64,000 bases of DNA from Punica granatum (Eukaryota > Streptophyta > Magnoliopsida > Myrtales > Lythraceae), in the NCBI RefSeq assembly GCF_007655135.1, contig NC_045127.1, forward strand, positions 4,030,001-4,094,000, written 5' to 3'. A program made the position numbers and the translations under genes. A model generated the notes under the pieces. That model was given only the letters and a program-made list of their open reading frames with translations. It did no database searches and was not told the DNA's origin. Shown here in pieces: positions 11,771 through 24,359 of this stretch. Each line of letters opens with the position of its first letter. Position 1 is the stretch's first letter.

Positions 11771-14700
11771 CTTTTGCTAGTTAATTCACATGACAATGTA
11801 GATAGCTCTAGCCAAGGCACCCATTGAGTGTCTTCTCTCTCTCCTTGAGATTATTTTAGATGTTCAGTTTCGTAAACTTTGAGATTCATTTATGGCTTGC
11901 AAGTCTGGTTATGAAGAGAAATGGCTTGTTTGAATCCAATATTGTCCCTCTCAGCTCGGGTGCTGTCCAGAATCGATCCAACCATGCAAATTTTGCAGAG
12001 TTTAGTACCCGTGATAGCACTGGTTCGATGACAAGATTTATCATGAGAGTAAGCGTGCGATTCGGGTCTTGTAATTTGATTTTCCGCCGTGTTTACTCTT
12101 GATTGTTTCCTTTTTCTATTCTGAATGTACAAATTGGAGAAGGCTTGTCTAAGATGGCTTTCAATTCAACTAACTTTTCATGTGCCAACTTCGAGATTGT
12201 GACATCTCTTAGCAGGAAAAAAAGGCCAAAACAGAGGAACAAACAAATTGAGTTGGTTACAGAAAATTTGGCATTATTTTAGGACACGGACAAATTGGCC
12301 TTTCAAGAGAAATTATTATTTAATAAAAAGAGAGTAAAAAATCGGCCTTTCCGGGAAAAAATAATATTATTATTGTTATGCATATAAAATTCAGGCGTGG
12401 CATGGAAGCATAATATGTAACGGGCCATGCGTCAAGTTGTGTCACAATCAATGGTGTTGGAATATAATTGGGAGCACACTAACACTAACTTTAGTTGCAA
12501 TTTTAAATAATATAATATATATAGTATTTATTTTATGTATAATAATTGTAAGGATTATAAAATTTAAAGAAAATAATTCAAAAAATATTGCCCGAAGAAA
12601 AAGTGGAGAACCATTACGTGAGTATGATTTTCCAACTAGAAATGACCCATTCATATCGTGAAATATGTTTTGCAATATAAGGAATCTCGCTACCTTAAGA
12701 CGCCGGCGATCCGGGAGGGAACGTACGTCCGATGGTGGCCATGGCCTCGGGCAAGCCCTGCCAATCTCGGCTCATTCGATGTTGGAGTATGGACTGTGGA
12801 CCCTGCTGCCTGATTGAGGCCATGGCCCCTTGATTAGGCCTAGATATTGGGTCGGATCAGTCCAAACTCAGGCGAAGCCGTATACTTGGGCCTAAACTTC
12901 CATTGATCTTCGATTTCTGCTTTGAGCTCGGAACAACCGAACTTGTCAGCGCAGCTCTAATGTCGACAGTGAGAGTAATCTTGACCAAAGAGTCAGTGAA
13001 ATGCCTCGTGTTTTTTCACATACTTGTCGACAATTCCAACTGCAGCATAACTTTGGCTCGGGTCGGTGATCGCTTTTATGATTCGATTCGTAGATCTGTT
13101 CCCATTATAACTGCCGCTGAGGTTGATGGTGTTTCCGGCACTGTGCTTTCAGTTTCGGGATCACCGGTGAGCAAAGCTCAGCATAGATGCATCCTGCTTG
13201 CGGGTAAATGCAGATGTTTGCGGATTTCCTTCGCTTGTTAAATGTACGCCTCGAGTGAGCCTGTCATGCCCTCTCAGAGCCATCACTTGAAAGTTTCGTT
13301 ATGCTATGAAAGGGAACTCGAGCCTCGACTAGAAACATCCCATTGGCGACCCTTCGATTCTGAAACTATGGTTTCACTCAAAAGGGGACACAACGGATCG
13401 CAATGAGCCCATGAACTAGCCGGAAAGAAATTTGAGCACCATGAAGGAAAGATAGACATGGGTTAGAAGAACTACCGTACGCAAACTCCGATAGAATGCT
13501 CGAACAAATGAGCTTAACAAAATCAAATATTAACTGGATGCCTACCTATTTCACGGATATATAACGTCCAAACCTTCTCGAGCTCTCAATCTAAAATGGA
13601 GTAAGCGGCATTCTCACGGACCGGGTGAAACACGAGTTTGTGACTTCACAACTATAAAAAGAAATTTATCTTCTTTCTCACGGACCGGATGAAGCATGAG
13701 TTCGTGACCTATACAATTCATTGACAGATATCTCTATCCAAGATGAATTTTTGAAAACCAGAATGCCACGCGGGAATTCTTACTACTGATACGTATTGTA
13801 TTTAGTATCAAATGAACTCCGTGATTCAACAATGTATACATAGAAAACTCACGTTAGGCAAATTCAAGATGTTAGACCGTAAAAAAAACCCGTTACTTTG
13901 GGAAGCTTAATAGTTATTTTCTGCACTGAGATTGTGGAAATTGATTAATTAGGAGACAAATCTAAGGAAGAAAACCACTTTTTACACGGTTAAATTAGAA
14001 AAAACCATCAATGAAAGCTTTTGGCTTATTCCTCTTGCACCCACCTTCTTTGCAACGGCTATATAGTTTGAATTGACAACGAGATGGGCGATAATGCCCC
14101 TCGCCTTCCTTTGAAAAGCTTTTCTTCTTATTCCTTTTTTGATGAACTTAAAAGCTTTTCTTATTCGGTAAATGCACAGGCATCGATTCATCTACCTAAA
14201 TAAGTTTGGAATGAATGAAGTACAGTCATTTTATTTTACATAAAAAGGTAAAATAAACTATCAATCTTTATCATAATATTACTTCTAAGTTGGTCGTCAA
14301 TTATAAATATTACATTGAATTACAAATTGTGAGATTTTATATAATTCACATTTTACTCTTCTACAAAAAAAAAAGGAATTTGCATTTTCTCGATCATTTA
14401 CCAAACTTATTAACTTAAATTTGTCACTATAAGATTATTGATGGACCGTTCAGATAATATACCTGTTTTAATTTCCAATATGGCTTTATTAGGTCGCCTC
14501 GATTTGCTACTAACGGAGGAAGTGCTACTCATTGACCCAATTGAATTTGATCATTTTTCTTTTATTGCCAAAAAACTTTAATTTTTCTTTTTCATCTTTT
14601 TTTTTTGGAAATTTACAATGGGAGGGAGGGAGATTTTGGTCATTTCGGTGGACCGCATGCTGGCGACGAACAAAAATTCAAAAAATTCCGCAACGGTCAA

Positions 14701-14773
14701 GAGCCGCTCTCCCTTTCGCATCTCTGCCACAAAAGCTCCCTCCCTCAGGCTCGACATTCAATCAAATTCAAAC
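11768..14773. other. Intergenic region between WNK and kinesin genes
   Basis: No supportable gene. It begins with the WNK 3' untranslated region. A plus-strand 112-codon ORF at 12903-13241 lies in a GC-richer patch but shows no domain I recognise. A 64-base-period direct repeat occurs near 13612-13710. The last 200 bases or so are the promoter and leader of the kinesin gene. Confidence 0.6.
13612..13710. repeat. Two-copy direct repeat, period 64 bases
   Basis: TCTCACGGACCGGGTGAA begins at 13612 and a near copy, TCTCACGGACCGGATGAA, at 13676. Both continue into GAGTTTGTGAC or GAGTTCGTGAC. It looks like an old local duplication. Confidence 0.7.
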
Positions 14774-14799
14774 CTCTCTCTCTCTCTCTCTCTCTCTCT
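14774..14799 (+). repeat. (CT)13 microsatellite in kinesin 5' leader
   Basis: Uninterrupted CT dinucleotides end 24 bases before the kinesin ATG. Similar CT runs sit in the leaders of the GDPDL and SWIB genes of this window. Confidence 0.9.
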
Positions 14800-14823
14800 A
14801 CAGCTCTCACTGTAATCCTAACA

Positions 14824-17800
14824 ATGAAGTCTATCAGCAAGAGCGTAGCAATCCCCGAGACCGGGTTCAAGGGGAGCAGCTTGTCGACCTCTTCGATAAG
14901 GAGCCTACTCTCCAGATCCGTCTCGTCTAAGCACAAATCCATGTCCAGAAACTCTACATTCCGCAAATCCAACGCTGAGAACACACCTCCGCTGGATTCC
15001 AATCTTCCCGAAGCTCCTGGTGCTCTGGTCCCTCCTCCGAAGATGAAGGCATCGAGTGAGGTCTCTGGATCGGAGGGTTTCAATGAAGTATCGGTGAAAC
15101 CTGAGCTTCCAGTCGAGGTGAATCAGTGCTATCTGGTTCTTCATTTTGCTATTTCAGGCTTTTACTAGATCCAATCTGGTGTGTTCCGGTAGACTGAACC
15201 AAGTTTCCTAAGTGATCATCACTTTAGGGCAGCTTCTAGATTTCACTATGAGATGATTGAAGTGAATGGAAGCTATGAATTGAATTAATGGGAGCTGAAT
15301 GTTGCGATTTCCCAGTAAATTGACGCTTTTGACATGTCATGTAGTTCGGAAATCCCGAGAATTAAGTAGCACTGACCTAATTGGAAATTTTCAATCGCGG
15401 TTTTGCAATCATTTTGCAATTTCAGGCTTTTACGTGATCCATTCTGGTGTATTCTAGTAGACCAATCCGACTTTCTTGAGTGACCGGCACTATTTAGGGA
15501 AACTTTGAGATTTCACTGTGAGATAACTGAAGTGTATTGAAGCTATGAATTGATCTAGTGGCAGCTAAATTTTGCAATTTCCTGGTATGGTGATGCTTTT
15601 CTGTAGCTGGAAGTTGTGAGAGGCAAGTAGCATTCACCAAATCGGGATCTTCAAATGCGCAATTTTACAATCATTTCGCCACAATGCTTGAATTCCATTT
15701 TTGGTTGTTTAATTGGCCTTTTCTTTTATTTTCTTTTGTATAGCATTATCCATAATTAGTTGAACTAATATGTGTGCTAAACTTGATATCTCCGCAGAAG
15801 GAGAATACTGTATCTGATGATAAATGTAAAGATCTGGCGTCTGCAGATCCAGCTGTGAAGGTAATACTGAGCAGATGATTAGCTCTTGAGGCTTCATTCT
15901 CCTTTGCTTCCGAGCTGATCTTTAGTAAAATCCTATTCTAATGTGATAGGTGGTCGTAAGAATTAGACCTCCGAATGGTCGTGAAAATGGAGGAAGCAGC
16001 ATGGTGAAGAAGGTTTCATCAGATACATTAGTGCTTGGAGATCGCAAGTTTACCTTCGATTCGATTTTTGATGCGAGAACAAGCCAGGTCTGGAACCAAA
16101 TATCTGTGCCCTTTACTTATTGGACAAAATTCGTTTCTGTTCATCCACAAAATTGGCCAACTAGCGTAATTTTAATGTCAAAATGTGATGGTTGGTCGCA
16201 AACAGCGAGATATCTTCGAAACAGTCGGTGTGCCGTTGGTTAAGGATGCACTGGCAGGTTACAACACCTCCATCTTATCATATGGACAGGTATTCTACCT
16301 TAATTCTGTTCTCTCTAACATTGTGTTAGCTTTACTGTTGGTTTTGCAAAGTAAGTAATCTTATTGAAATCTTGGTAGAGCGGAAGTGGCAAGACATACA
16401 CCATGTGGGGTCCTCCCAGCTCTATGTTTGAAGAGCCATCATCCAGCAGTGATCAGGGTCTCGTTCCTCGTATTTTCCAGATTCTGTTCTCTGAGATTGA
16501 AAAGGTAACAGATTTTGAATTTGGGATATTTAAATATCAAGTGTGCAAGCTCGACTAAGTTGTTCTGAACACTTAATGAAGGAGCAAGAGGCCTGGGAAG
16601 GGAAGCAAGTCAATTATCAGTGCCGCTGTTCATTTCTAGAGGTATACGTCCTTTTGAAAACATAAATTGTGCTTGACAGGCATTATTCTAGCAACATCCG
16701 AATTAGCTCTTTACACAATTTGTGTAATCCTGCAGATATACAATGAAAAAATTGGGGATTTGCTCGATCCAACCCAGAGAAATCTTCAGGTATAGATTCA
16801 TTACTAGTTCACATAGGTTTCTAATTATTGAATTTTCATTTACACGTTGTGTCCTCAACAACTGAGGTCGAACCGATTGGGCTTGGTGTGGTTTTCACAT
16901 ATAAGCCCATCTATTTATTTGTTTTTGATTGATGTGAGATTTTGTTTCCCACTGATTCCTCAACACTCGTAAATTATTATTTGACGGCACACTCTTGTAC
17001 ACTAGTTATCAGTCTTCTGCTTTATGCATTATGGACTCGCTTTATTTACAGATAAAGGATGATCCAAAGAATGGATTATACGTTGAGAATTTGACTGAGG
17101 AGTATGTGACAAGCTACGAAGATGCTATGCAAATGTTAATAAAGGTAACATAGACAACGCCCTTCTGTCCACATTAGATGAGATTTCTTGCTCAAGGCAT
17201 TTTAGAAACCATGTAACTTCCATGTGGTTCATGTTTCGATTGTATCTTCATCTATTTTGCTTTTGACCATATTACAGGGGCTTTCTTCCAGAAAAGTTGG
17301 AGCGACAACCACGAACTCCAAGAGCTCTAGGTCGCATATCATCTTTACATGTGTTATTGAGTCTTGGTGCAAGGTATTGTTAAATTCAAAATTTGTTTTC
17401 CAAAAATTGTCTTGCAGAAGCTGTATCTATATAAACATTATCAATTATGAAGTAGAAATGATTGCATAAGTGAGAAAAGTTACTTCGTTCCACTGGTTCC
17501 ATTGCTAAAATGTGGCTTTGAACAGGACGCATCATCCAAGTGCTTTACGAGTTCCAAAACAAGCAGAATCAGCCTCGTTGATCTTGCTGGATCAGACATG
17601 AACAAAATTGACGATCCGAGCAAAGAATGTACCAGGGAAGCAAAGAATGTGAAGAAGTCCTTATCTCACCTCGGGTACTGTTCTGGAACTTGTTAAATTG
17701 AGCAAAAGCATGAATAATTTGAAATTTTTTTTATCAAACCAGACTAGAGTAGATCACTGTAACCTTTTAGCTGTCCCTGTTCGTTCTACTTTATCTACCA

Positions 17801-20800
17801 TTAATCGGCGCTCCACTTGGTGAAATTTGTTCATGATAACTTTCTTTTCTGCTTGCAGACATCTTGTGAGTGCTTTAGCAAAGAGAAGTAAAGTAACAGA
17901 TGAAGATATTCCATATAAGGGCTCAAGGCTAACACATCTTTTACGAGAATCATTTGGTGGCAATGCCAAGCTCACTGTGATCTGTGCCATTTCTTCAGAG
18001 AATAAGTAATTTCTCGAACTACTTCTCTATTTTTTCATGCAATGCACATCCAAGTTCTATGTCTCTGTTGCTTACATTTGTTATGCTTTTGTTGGAGCAG
18101 GAATGACAGTGAGATACTGAGCACTCTCAGATTCGGCCAGCGGGTAAAATGTGTGAAGAATGAGCCGGTGATAAATGAGATCACGGAGGAGGATATGAAT
18201 GGTTTGAGTGATCAAATTCGTCAACTCAAGGTACTAAAGAATACTATTTCCTTAAATTTATAATGCAATAATATAGCTTACATGATCAGCAAGTTGAAGA
18301 ATATGCAAATATGTCCATTGCAGGAAGAACTTATCAAAGCAAAATCCCATGGATATAACTCAGTGCAAAGTGGACAGAGATATCTCCACAGACAGTATGC
18401 ACGGGAAAGCCTGAACCAACTGAGAGTGAGCCTTAACCGGTCTCTGATGCTACCTCCTGTGGAATGTGATTCTGAGGAAGAAATAAATATTGTTGAGAAC
18501 GACGTGAAGGAACTCCATAAGCAGTTGGATAAATTGGAGACATCTGAAGAAAACGTGTCAATAGAACAGTCTGAGAAAGAGAATTCGGACTCTGTAGAAG
18601 TAGAAAGCTGCGGGACTGATGCTTTCAGTGAAGATTTCAAGAATTGTCCAGAAGAATTCGATACTTCTGATGAAACTGATTCGAGACAATCTTGTGATGA
18701 AGTTCGTTCGAAGCAGAATATTACTTTAACAGGTAGCATTTCGGTCAACTCTCTCCGTCACTCTCAGATTCTTGAAGAGCCAATACTGTCAGAGTCCCCG
18801 AAGATCGGGAAACTTCAGAGAAAGAGCACAGTCTTCTCATCAAGCAATCTGGCGAGTCGAACAAATGTCTCTGAAAGCTCAAAGCTCATTTCCAGTGTAT
18901 CAAAACGATCTCTCAGACAGTCCCAACACATCAGATCCTCCTTACGGACGAGCCAGTCCTTAGCTGCTAGCCTCCAGAGAGGTCTAGAGCTCATTGACTA
19001 TCATCAGCGAAGTTCAGCAGCATCAACTAAGTCGCCAGTTGCCTTTTCCTTTGAACACTTGACTCTGCAACCTAGTTCAGAAGTCTTTGACAAGACCAAT
19101 GCCTCGATTCAAATTGAGAATCGGTCGTTAGATGGACGGTCTTCCTCATTTCTCTGTCCTTCTTGCCAAAGAAGAAGAGTGGACTCTGATGAGGTTGAGG
19201 AAAGCTTGAAGACTTGGATTGTTCCAGTGGATGGGAAGGAGAATGAACTGTCAGAAGACAAGAAGAGAGTGCAGGAACTTGAAAGCATTTGTAAGGAGCA
19301 AGCAGCTAAAATCGAGCAGCTCAATCGTCAGGTAATATTTTGTATCTACGCTTTTCTTTTGGCACCTATGCCTTCTACATTATGTTTTAACATGATTAGA
19401 TCGCTGATCTCTAACAGGTAGAGCAGTACAAACTGGAGAAGGAGCAGAGAGATGGTCAGGGAAGCCAAATTCTTTGTACTGAGTCCCCAAAGAATGAAAT
19501 TTTATTGCTCGAACAACAAAAAGATGAGGATGTTAGTTTCGACAAAGTCATTGAGGAAAACTGTGAAATTAGGGAAGTTCAAGAGGAGCTAAAACATGGG
19601 AAGAGGAGCTCTTCTTTTGATGCCGATGAGAAGGAAGAACTGCTTAAGGAGATCCATTCCTTAAGGAGCAAGTTACAGCCGTCGTATCCTGATGCGCTCC
19701 CCAGTAAGTCCATTGATAAACTGAGATCTTCCTTGCTGAGGCGATCGGTACAACTGCAGAGGAGTATCAGTGGAGGTTCTCAATATAACAATAGCGAGGA
19801 AGAACTTCAGAGGGAAAGGGAAAGATGGACAGAGATGGAGAGCGAGTGGATCTCTCTGACTGATGAGCTGAGAGTCGATATAGAGACTCATAGAAGACGT
19901 GCGGAGAAGTTGGAGGGTGAGTTGAGGGTAGAGAAGAACTGTACTGAGGAACTGGATGATGCCCTTCACAGAGCTGTCCTCGGACACGCAAGAATGGTCG
20001 AGCACTATGCTGAGCTTCAAGAGAAGTACAATGACTTGGTGGGTAAGCACCGGGCAATCATGGAGGGAATAGCGGAATTTAAGAGGGCTGCTGCTAAGGC
20101 CGGAGCTAAAGGTCACGGGTCTCGTTTTGCTAAATCACTTGCAGCAGAGCTGTCTGCAAAGAGGGTGGAAAGGGAGAAGGAGAGAGAGTTCTTGAAGAAG
20201 GAGAACCAAAGGCTTAGAATTCAATTGAGGGACACTGCAGAAGCTGTCCATGCTGCTGGTGAGCTGCTGGTGAGATTGAGAGAAGCTGAGCAGGCAACAT
20301 CTGCTGCAGAGGTAAGAGATTATCGTACCTAATTCGGTTACTTCTGATGCTTGGATTACCCCTTGAATTGTTGTAGTGCTGTTAACTGCTCGATTTTTCT
20401 GGTTTAGTATAATCTCCATTCCTGAATGTATGGTATTGCAAGTTTTCTTCGCGCGTCACATGAATAACATCGATGAGAAAATAACATGGTCCGCTGCTGG
20501 TGCATCCTTCCATTAGCTTAATACTAGTACATTGCTCATATCTGATCTGATCAGACGAGCTATTTATTTGGTATTCGAGGAATATCTCATAACATTTGCG
20601 ACCATGATCCCTGTGGAGTCATTTGCTCCGTTTTCCTGTCCAAATTCTAACATGATTCCATGGATAATGTTCTTGTTTATGCAGGAGAACTTGGCTAAAC
20701 TCCAGGAAGAGAACGACAAACTGGAGAAGCAGCTCGAGAAGGTGAAGAGGAAGCACAAGATGGAGATGATCACAATGAAACAGTACCTTGCAGAGAGCAA

Positions 20801-20933
20801 GCTGCCTGGTTCCGCATTGCCCCCGCTATACAAGGAGGACGATTATAACAATGCTCATAGCACAATCTCGCATACAGACGATGACCAAGCATGGAGAGAG
20901 GAGTTCGGGCCCATATACCAGGATCCGTACTAA
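14824..20933 (+). CDS. Kinesin-like protein of the KIN-12 family, KIN-12F type
   Basis: Microtubule motor, about 1194 residues. Exons: 14824-15117, 15798-15860, 15950-16087, 16206-16289, 16379-16504, 16582-16641, 16736-16789, 17052-17144, 17278-17373, 17526-17674, 17859-18005, 18101-18230, 18324-19331, 19418-20311, 20685-20933; every junction is GT-AG and phases close. The motor domain starts at VVVRIRPP (about residue 120). Its P-loop GQSGSGKT is at 192-199, switch I NSKSSRSH at 317-324 and switch II DLAGSD at 355-360, with D where most kinesins have E. Then follow a low-complexity serine-rich region, long heptad-rich coiled coil (exons 14-15) and the ending [11 protein letters not shown]-12 motors act at the phragmoplast or preprophase band during cytokinesis; the role here is inferred from family. 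The start has no upstream in-frame ATG. The intron 3 acceptor (GCAAACAG, ending 16205) is weak but required by frame. Confidence 0.9.
15140..15675 (+). repeat. 268-base tandem duplication inside kinesin intron 1
   Basis: The segment beginning near ATTTCAGGCTTTTAC at 15151 recurs from 15419 with substitutions and small indels throughout (shared landmarks GATTTCACT, GAAGCTATGAATTGA and AAGTAGCA). The two copies fill most of the intron between 15118 and 15797. Confidence 0.75.
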
Positions 20934-21914
20934 GTTAACATCGTACTTGCTGCGGGACCCTTCTCAGGTTTCTGCCGATCTATATCACAGATTGTTTAAT
21001 ACAGGATTTGTCATTCGATATCTGTTGTTCGAGCATATTAATGTGTTTAATTGATTCTCGTGGTAATAAAATCTTGGTTGAATTGCTCCTTGTGTGGCCC
21101 TTGTTGATCTGATCTCGCATTAATGTTACTGCTCGGCTTGGTGCTAATACGTGAAAGAAACGACCTTGTACCTACACAATCGAACTTGCTTTTCATGGTC
21201 CGAGATGATTGGTATTTCCAGATTTTCAGCTCTTTCAGTACATATGAAACGTGGAAAAGAAGAAATGTGAGAAGAGTATGGAAGTATAGGAAGAACGACA
21301 ATTAAGTTGGAGCCATATTATGTCCCGGCCAGTCGAAGTCGGTGGAGATTAAATTCAGTCAATAGACTGAAACATCTCGTGTTTACCAAAAAAAAAAAAA
21401 AGAATATGAAAATATGGCATGTTTGGTTTGTTACTCTATTCCAAATTACTTCACTTTATTTCACTTATTTTCAATTCAATAACATAATTATTACTTTTTC
21501 ATTTTTATTCAATTTTTAATACTAAATTTTTTAATTATTAATTATTTTTTTCATAATTCAACAACCCAATCATTACTTTCTGTCAATTATTTATTACTTT
21601 TTCGTACTTTTTATCATAATTCAATAACACAATTATTAAAAATCAATTAAAATCAAAAGCTCAACTCTACTCAACTCTATAACCAAACGCAACAGTAATT
21701 TCCAATTCTTTTGCTAAAGTAAGAAATTGTGTAAAATTGAAGTAAGGGGAAAATAATAAAATAAAAATAAGAGAAAAAAGGAGAGGGAACATTATACAGA
21801 AACGACAGCGTATGACGATGCTATATAACGACGACATTCCCGGAGTCGCCGTTTCTGTGATTTATTCGTACTCGAAAGGAGGAGGCGGAGGATAGCAAAG
21901 CAGTCTCGTGGAAA
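20934..21914. other. Intergenic region between kinesin and Tim17-family genes
   Basis: It holds the kinesin 3' untranslated region, an AT-rich MITE-like block (about 21418-21700) and the promoter of the next gene. I see no coding potential beyond chance ORFs. Confidence 0.65.
21418..21700 (+). mobile_element. AT-rich MITE-like element (second family, copy 1)
   Basis: A block with GTTTGGTTTG near its left end and CCAAACGCAAC near its right end, filled with ATTCAATAACA-type motifs. The reverse complement of 44120-44480 aligns along most of it (shared CTTCAATTCAATAA-like, TTATTCAATTTTTAAT-like and ATAATTCAACAACCCAATCATTA-like stretches), so it is a dispersed repeat. I could not define a clean target duplication; ends are approximate. 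Confidence 0.6.
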
Positions 21915-23516
21915 ATGGCGCCGCCGGACTCTCCACTGCTGGTCTCAGACACTGAGCCGGCGACCACCTCAAGCTCCGACACGATCCCTAGCCCTAACTC
22001 TGACTTGGATTCTTCTTTGGTGGCGGCTAGTCCACCAAGCGGCCCAGCAGTGTGCCTCCTCCGCTTTGCCGGCGACGCTGCTGGCGGCGCCTTCATGGGT
22101 TCCATCTTCGGCTACGGTCCGTCCCCTCTCTCTGTCTGATGGAATAGGAAGGTTTCAAATGCCTAGCTAATATATATGAAGAACGCGGCAAGCTCGTCCG
22201 AGACTTCTAATCTTTCTCCCTCAAAGATTTCATCTTTTGGCTTCGATTGTCTTCCATTTCCTTCGATTTCTGTACATTTGGGCTCAGGATTGTTCTCATG
22301 TGAGATGAAGATACTTAAATTTGCGTGGCAATGCTATGCAGGAGCTGGGTTAGTCAAGAAAAAAGGCTTCAAAGGGTCCTTCTCGGAAGCCGGGTCTTCC
22401 GCCAAGGTATGAGAAACCGCATATATGAGAGTGCTGTGATGCAATCGATTTACTTTTCGTTTCTGACAATTGAATGATTCTTTTTATTCAGGCGTTTGCT
22501 GTTCTGTCTGGAGTCCACAGCTTGGTTGTTTGCTTCTTGAAAAGGCTGAGAGGGAAGGATGATGGTATGGCATCAACCCGATGACTAGCCCGATTTGATT
22601 CATTGGTAATTTGGATTGTGATGTTCTGTCCTTTCTATGCAGTCTTCAATGCTGGAATTGCCGGATGTTGCACGGGGCTGGCCCTTAGCTTTCCGGGTAT
22701 GATACTTCTCCAATAAAGCAACAGAATTTGTCAAAAACACGAGCTTTTTGATGTTTATAGTCACAGGAAAGAGTCTTTGTTTGGGTTTGAGGCAAACAAA
22801 AAAAGAAAAGAAGAGTTCTTTAGATTTATCGTCTACCCTCGTATCCCCTGTTCAGATTTACATAATGAGCAAGGAAGTTAGAGAAAGCCCTTATTTGTAT
22901 TCGTTACGAAGAAATTTGCTGGAGCATACTGTTCTTTAACCAATTCCTCATCCCAACTTATCACATGCAGTCAAGATAAGATCTCATGATCGTTAGCATG
23001 GTTCTACGTGACGACGATCTTCTTGCTGGAACTGTCTTATTTGAGATGATTACTAGTGCCAGTGTCAATTATAAATCCTTCTTCCCTTGATAGTTGAGTT
23101 TGGAACAATTCGGTATCATCGCCCGAGATTTCAGCTTTCAACCCGGGCTTCGATTGGGGATAAATAGTGTATTAGATAACTGTCTTATGGATATGATTTT
23201 GGAAGTTCCAGTTCTAAGGTGGACCACTCTGCTTGCTTTTCCTGCATATTAATCTCCAGGTGCACCACAGGCCCTGTTACAGAGCTGCCTCACTTTCGGG
23301 GCATTCTCATTTATCATCGAAGGTCTCAATAAGCAGCAGCCAGCACTGGCTCTTCCCTACCATTCAACTAGAAACTGGGCCCACTTTGAAGCTCCGACCC
23401 ACCTGGCTCTACCTCTTCCATTGCCTCTTCCTGATGAAATGAAGGGAGCTTTCTCCACATTCTGCGAGTCCCTCAGGAAACCCAGCAAGAGAAAATCTTC
23501 TGCTGCAAATTGTTAA
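21915..23516 (+). CDS. Tim17/Tim22/Tim23-family protein
   Basis: Predicted organelle-membrane protein of the Tim17/22/23 and OEP16-like superfamily, 216 residues. Exons 21915-22116, 22342-22406, 22492-22564, 22643-22696 and 23260-23516 close in phase. The N-terminus is Ser/Pro-rich and acidic. The core begins at [20 protein letters not shown], a glycine-rich helix with GxxxG spacing, followed by [30 protein letters not shown] and the block from [12 protein letters not shown]: four short hydrophobic segments as expected. The C-terminus has [14 protein letters not shown] and ends basic. It resembles the Arabidopsis At3g25120 group of mitochondrial import Tim17/22/23-like proteins by memory of that sequence. 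Whether it translocates preproteins or serves as a channel subunit cannot be told here. Start chosen as the first ATG in frame. Confidence 0.88.
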
Positions 23517-24358
23517 ATTTGGAATGATGCTGTTCTTCATCACTAAGCAGAATGTGATCTGTACAGAGGTAGTTGAGATTGTGGAGAAGGTGTCTTGGGT
23601 TCGAATTTTGACAGTGCAACAGTACCCACGAATGCCCTACCTTTGAGGCTTTATTTGTGGTTGATAATGAAATTGTTCAAGTGATTGTTTTTCCTTGCAT
23701 AATATTTATGGACCCACTTCTTTCTTCTGTAATGTGGTAATGCATGATGTTCGTATTTGCCAATATGTCCTACCGAGAGTTGCATAATGGAACAGAGAAT
23801 GATGATAGAGGAGCAAACGTATTTCCAGCCATAGAATTCCTGATGATTTGATTGAAATTTCACATCCAATAATGACAATGTCATCAATGCCTACTATAAC
23901 AACGACACTGTTATTCAACATTGAGATTAGCCTCAAATAAAGGTCGAAACCTCCGATAGAATAACATGAGTTACTGGTCTGCCAATCATTTCATCAAGAG
24001 ACAGCATCTTGCACATCACTTGCCCTCCAAGGGAGACTGTAAGGTTACGTTTGGTTTCATAGTAGGATTTTAAAATTAGATTTTGATTTTGAAAAAAAGT
24101 GGTATAAATGGGGCCCACCCTTTGACTTTGTATGAGCTATATTGTTTTGTTGTGGAAAAAAGTAGTATAAATGGGTTTCAAAAGTGGTATAAATGGGGCC
24201 CACCCTTTGACTTTGTATGAGCTATATTGTTTTGTTGTGGAAAAAAGTAATATAAATGGAGCCCACTCTTTGACTTTGTATGAGTTATTTTGTTTTATAG
24301 TGGGTAGACTTAAGTTAGAATTGTAATTCTAAAATAACACTCTAAAACTAAACAGGGC
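23517..24358. other. Intergenic region between two convergent genes
   Basis: This region lies between the Tim17-family stop and the LOG-family stop. It contains the 3' untranslated regions of both and, at its right end, the MITE at 24043-24359. Just left of the MITE, on the minus strand, 23994-24039 reads as an open continuation of the LOG frame down to a TGA. Confidence 0.7.
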
Positions 24359-24359
24359 C
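24043..24359 (+). mobile_element. 317-bp Tourist-like MITE inserted in the LOG-family gene
   Basis: Flanked by TAA at 24040-24042 and TAA at 24360-24362. The left end is GGTTACGTTTGGTTTCATAG, the right end AAACTAAACAGGGCC. Two related 232-bp copies lie at 41964-42430. This copy is 85 bases longer because an internal segment (starting AAAGTGGTATAAATGGGG near 24097 and again near 24182) is duplicated. It has no coding capacity. The three-base TAA target fits PIF/Harbinger MITEs. Confidence 0.88.

Noticed and set aside
12903..13241. Plus-strand ORF of 112 codons in a GC-richer patch
   Set aside because: No recognisable domain, no promoter or splice context, and no ATG-based start at its beginning that I can support.
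14605..14823. N-terminal extension of the kinesin frame
   Set aside because: Open but without an ATG; it includes the CT microsatellite of the leader.
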